7,015 nucleotides of DNA from Nitrososphaerales archaeon TH1177. GTDB taxonomy: Archaea > Thermoproteota > Nitrososphaeria > Nitrososphaerales > Nitrososphaeraceae. Where the stretch lies: the NCBI GenBank assembly GCA_014523515.1, contig JAATVJ010000035.1:1-7015 (forward strand), read 5' to 3'. Both the position numbers and the translations under genes were made by a program. The notes below the pieces were generated by a model, which saw only the letters and a program-made list of their open reading frames with translations, made no database searches and was not told the DNA's origin. This document shows positions 5,541 to 7,015 of this stretch, piece after piece; position 1 is the stretch's first letter, and each line of letters begins with the position of its first letter.

Positions 5541-6440
5541 TTAATATCCTTTGATATGTAATCCTTCTTCATCATATACAATATCCTTCATATGAAAAAT
5601 TTTATATCTATTCTCAAACAAGTATTCCATTTCTTTTTCAAATAAATCTGGATTTATATTATAATCATCATTAGAGTAATCTACACTATGGTAAATGAGA
5701 ATCGGAATTGCTCCAATTGTATTTTCAGTATTGTATTTGGTTTGACTTTCTACAATGTCTATAAATTGTTCATACATCTCCTCATCTGAATATCCACCAG
5801 ATTTTTTATATGCTTCATGACTTAGACCAGTTATTGTATATTTTTTAAAATATTCCTCTTCATTATTTTTAATTGAATAATGATGACATTGATTTTTGTA
5901 TTTATCATCATAATTAACAATAAAATGTTCATATTCTTCATCCTTGTATTGAAATAACATAAGTGGTTCAGAAGCAGTTCGAGCAATATAGTAATTGTCA
6001 GCAATAATTTTTAGTATTTTTTTGTTATCATCTCCATCATTATATGGAAATGAGAAACTGGTTACTTTCAGTCCATTATCTTGTAAACATATTTTGGATT
6101 CAATAATTTCATAATCCATTTCTTCTTCTGATAATTTGCTAAGTTTTTTATGATTCATAGAATGAGAGCCAATTTCATGTCCTTCTTCTTCAAGTGTTTG
6201 AATATTATTCCAATTCATTCTATTTTCTTTGTCTACATTATTACAAATTATATAGAATGATGCCTTAAAATTGAATTTATCTAAAATTGGTTTTGCATAA
6301 TTATGCTGGCTTAACATTCCATCATCAAATGTTATGATTGCTGCTTTTATTGGTTCAGCCAAGGTATAAGACATCAAAATAGATGTAAAAGAAAATAATA
6401 TTATTGTAATTAACAATGATGCTATTATTAACCAATACAT
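5541..6440 (-). CDS. Exported or membrane-anchored polysaccharide deacetylase (CE4/NodB family)
   Basis: The 299-residue protein (ATG 6440) starts with a hydrophobic segment at 3-23 acting as signal peptide or anchor, so the catalytic domain is outside the membrane. NodB motifs appear in the usual order. TFDDG (37-41) gives the catalytic base D39 and metal ligand D40. HEIGSHSMNH (88-97) gives ligands H93 and H97. FSFPYND (129-135) is motif 3, with Ser where many members have Arg, a variant like the FxYPYG type. IPILIYHSVD (245-254) gives the motif 5 His at 251. NINPDLFEKEMEYLFENRYK then forms the usual C-terminal helix. The family removes N-acetyl groups from amino-sugar polymers using a metal ion; here it may modify extracellular polysaccharide or surface glycans, though the substrate cannot be read. 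It has its own TATA-like box 27 nt upstream and is flanked by a direct repeat of about 70 bp on both sides. Confidence 0.88.
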   Translation of the reverse strand: MYWLIIASLLITIILFSFTSILMSYTLAEPIKAAIITFDDGMLSQHNYAKPILDKFNFKASFYIICNNVDKENRMNWNNIQTLEEEGHEIGSHSMNHKKLSKLSEEEMDYEIIESKICLQDNGLKVTSFSFPYNDGDDNKKILKIIADNYYIARTASEPLMLFQYKDEEYEHFIVNYDDKYKNQCHHYSIKNNEEEYFKKYTITGLSHEAYKKSGGYSDEEMYEQFIDIVESQTKYNTENTIGAIPILIYHSVDYSNDDYNINPDLFEKEMEYLFENRYKIFHMKDIVYDEEGLHIKGY

Positions 6441-6460
6441 CTAAAAATTTCAAAAAGAGG

Positions 6461-6473
6461 CTAAAATATTTAG
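6461..6473 (-). promoter_or_regulatory. TATA-like box of the deacetylase gene
   Basis: The minus strand reads CTAAATATTTTAG, with dyad arms CTAAA/TTTAG, centred about 27 nt upstream of the ATG at 6440. This fits a leaderless transcript. The dyad is probably a by-product of the AT-rich box, but a repressor site cannot be excluded. Confidence 0.5.
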
Positions 6474-6572
6474 ATATTGCTTTAAATAATTATCTAAAGT
6501 TATGATGTAATTTAATATTATGTATTCTTGAGTAAAAGCATTCTTATTTGCTTTACCATTATGATTTACTAT

Positions 6573-6643
6573 TAAACTTATTAGTAAGGGCACAAACGGA
6601 GATTTTCGAATTCTCATTATATCAGGGTTCAGTAACATAATAT
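6573..6643 (+). repeat. Copy B of the imperfect direct repeat bracketing the deacetylase gene
   Basis: This is the partner of 5394-5462 in the same orientation, 71 bp long and starting 1179 bp further on. It lies 132 bp upstream of the deacetylase start. On the minus strand it opens a 62-residue frame (ATG 6638 to stop 6450, starting MLLNPDIMRIRKSPF), which I do not call a gene because its second half is low-complexity AT-rich translation running into the deacetylase promoter. Confidence 0.7.
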
Positions 6644-6662
6644 ATTAATTATTATAAAAAAG

Positions 6663-6675
6663 TAAATATATTTAA
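6663..6675 (+). promoter_or_regulatory. TATA-like box of the NHL-repeat protein gene
   Basis: TAAATATATTTAA is centred about 26 nt upstream of the TTG at 6695. The spacing fits a leaderless transcript and supports TTG as the true start. The box is almost palindromic and could serve both strands. Confidence 0.55.
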
Positions 6676-6694
6676 TCATCTAAAGCAATGTAGA

Positions 6695-7015
6695 TTGAAT
6701 TTTAAACTTTACTTTATACTACTTACAATTTCTACCTTATCGTTAGCTTTATTTGCCTTCATGATTAGTATGGCTTCTGATGTATATGCTAGTTATGTGG
6801 TTATTTCAAAGTGGGGTTCGTACGGTATGGCTAATGGACAATTCGATGCTCTCTTTAGTGCTAATGTTGATTTGTCAGGTAACGTGTTTGTAGCTGACAC
6901 CATTAATAATCAAATTCAAAAATTTCAATTATCCAATCCTTGTCCAGCTAGCACTACTCAAATTGTTTTGGGTGTTTGTTTTGTTACGAAATGGGGTTCT
7001 CAAGGTACTGCTAAT
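6695..7015 (+). CDS. Secreted NHL-repeat (beta-propeller) protein, N-terminal part (3' end outside window)
   Basis: From TTG 6695 the frame stays open to the window edge (107 codons). Residues 1-32 are a signal peptide (MNFKLYFILL..., long hydrophobic core 5-26, cleavage near VYA). An NHL repeat follows: KWGSYGMANGQFD (39-51), then VDLSGNVFVADTINNQIQKFQ in residues 58-78. The next repeat begins KWGSQGTAN at 99-107. NHL repeats each form one blade of a beta-propeller and usually serve binding. The 60-residue period is longer than a plain repeat because of an insert with Cys at 83 and 95 (NPCPAS...LGVCFV), which may form a disulfide outside the cell. The nearby ATG at 6688 is in another frame and followed at once by TAG. 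The TATA-like box 26 nt upstream supports TTG. Such proteins are frequent among exported proteins of this archaeal group as I know it. Confidence 0.85.
   Translation, partial: MNFKLYFILLTISTLSLALFAFMISMASDVYASYVVISKWGSYGMANGQFDALFSANVDLSGNVFVADTINNQIQKFQLSNPCPASTTQIVLGVCFVTKWGSQGTAN

Noticed and set aside
5660..5710. Circular permutation of the deacetylase (a YHSVD block after the catalytic core instead of before it)
   Set aside because: IPILIYHSVD is explained by the normal motif 5 strand of the CE4 fold, followed by the usual C-terminal helix, so no permutation is needed.
6450..6638. 62-residue minus-strand frame MLLNPDIMRIRKSPF... just upstream of the deacetylase
   Set aside because: Its first third lies in the direct repeat and the rest is AT-rich translation overlapping the deacetylase promoter. 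I see no recognisable domain or typical composition, so I treat it as part of the repeat.

Overview
The window looks like a stretch of an ammonia-oxidising archaeal genome (Thaumarchaeota/Nitrososphaeria, most like the Nitrososphaera-Nitrosocosmicus group). The assignment is inferred from AT-rich DNA (by eye about 30% G+C), exported proteins of types I associate with that group (an NHL-repeat protein, a WW-rich secreted protein, a dimethylformamidase-like secreted protein), and archaeal TATA-like boxes centred about 25-28 nt upstream of start codons, the layout of leaderless transcripts. No rRNA, tRNA or CRISPR array was seen.

Layout. Positions 1-555 hold the C-terminal part of an IS630-type DDE transposase (+), followed by an inverted repeat. 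On the minus strand, 791-1063 encodes a tiny exported protein with one EF-hand loop, and 1455-2561 an exported protein with an amidotransferase/ThuA-like fold. A small charged helical protein at 2780-2985 is split by a frameshift. At 3058-3801 lies an exported WW-rich protein whose frame is broken by an in-frame TAG. On the plus strand, 3922-4161 encodes a small two-helix membrane protein and 4225-5286 a seven-helix membrane protein with a charged cytosolic tail. A minus-strand exported polysaccharide deacetylase (CE4/NodB) sits at 5541-6440. The start of a secreted NHL-repeat protein (TTG start, +) runs off the right edge from 6695.

No metabolic pathway is visible. What unites the genes is the cell surface: nearly every product is exported or membrane-embedded, and most stand alone behind their own promoter, as expected of an accessory surface-protein region next to an insertion sequence. 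The most notable points are lesions and repeats. One gene carries an in-frame stop. Two more, possibly three, look one base short at homopolymers. A GC-rich 13-mer and its surroundings are shared by the start of the split small gene and a second locus. A roughly 70-bp imperfect direct repeat brackets the deacetylase. I did not find convincing evidence for a new defence or mobile system. The best candidate for something undescribed is the small helical gene and its decayed relative.
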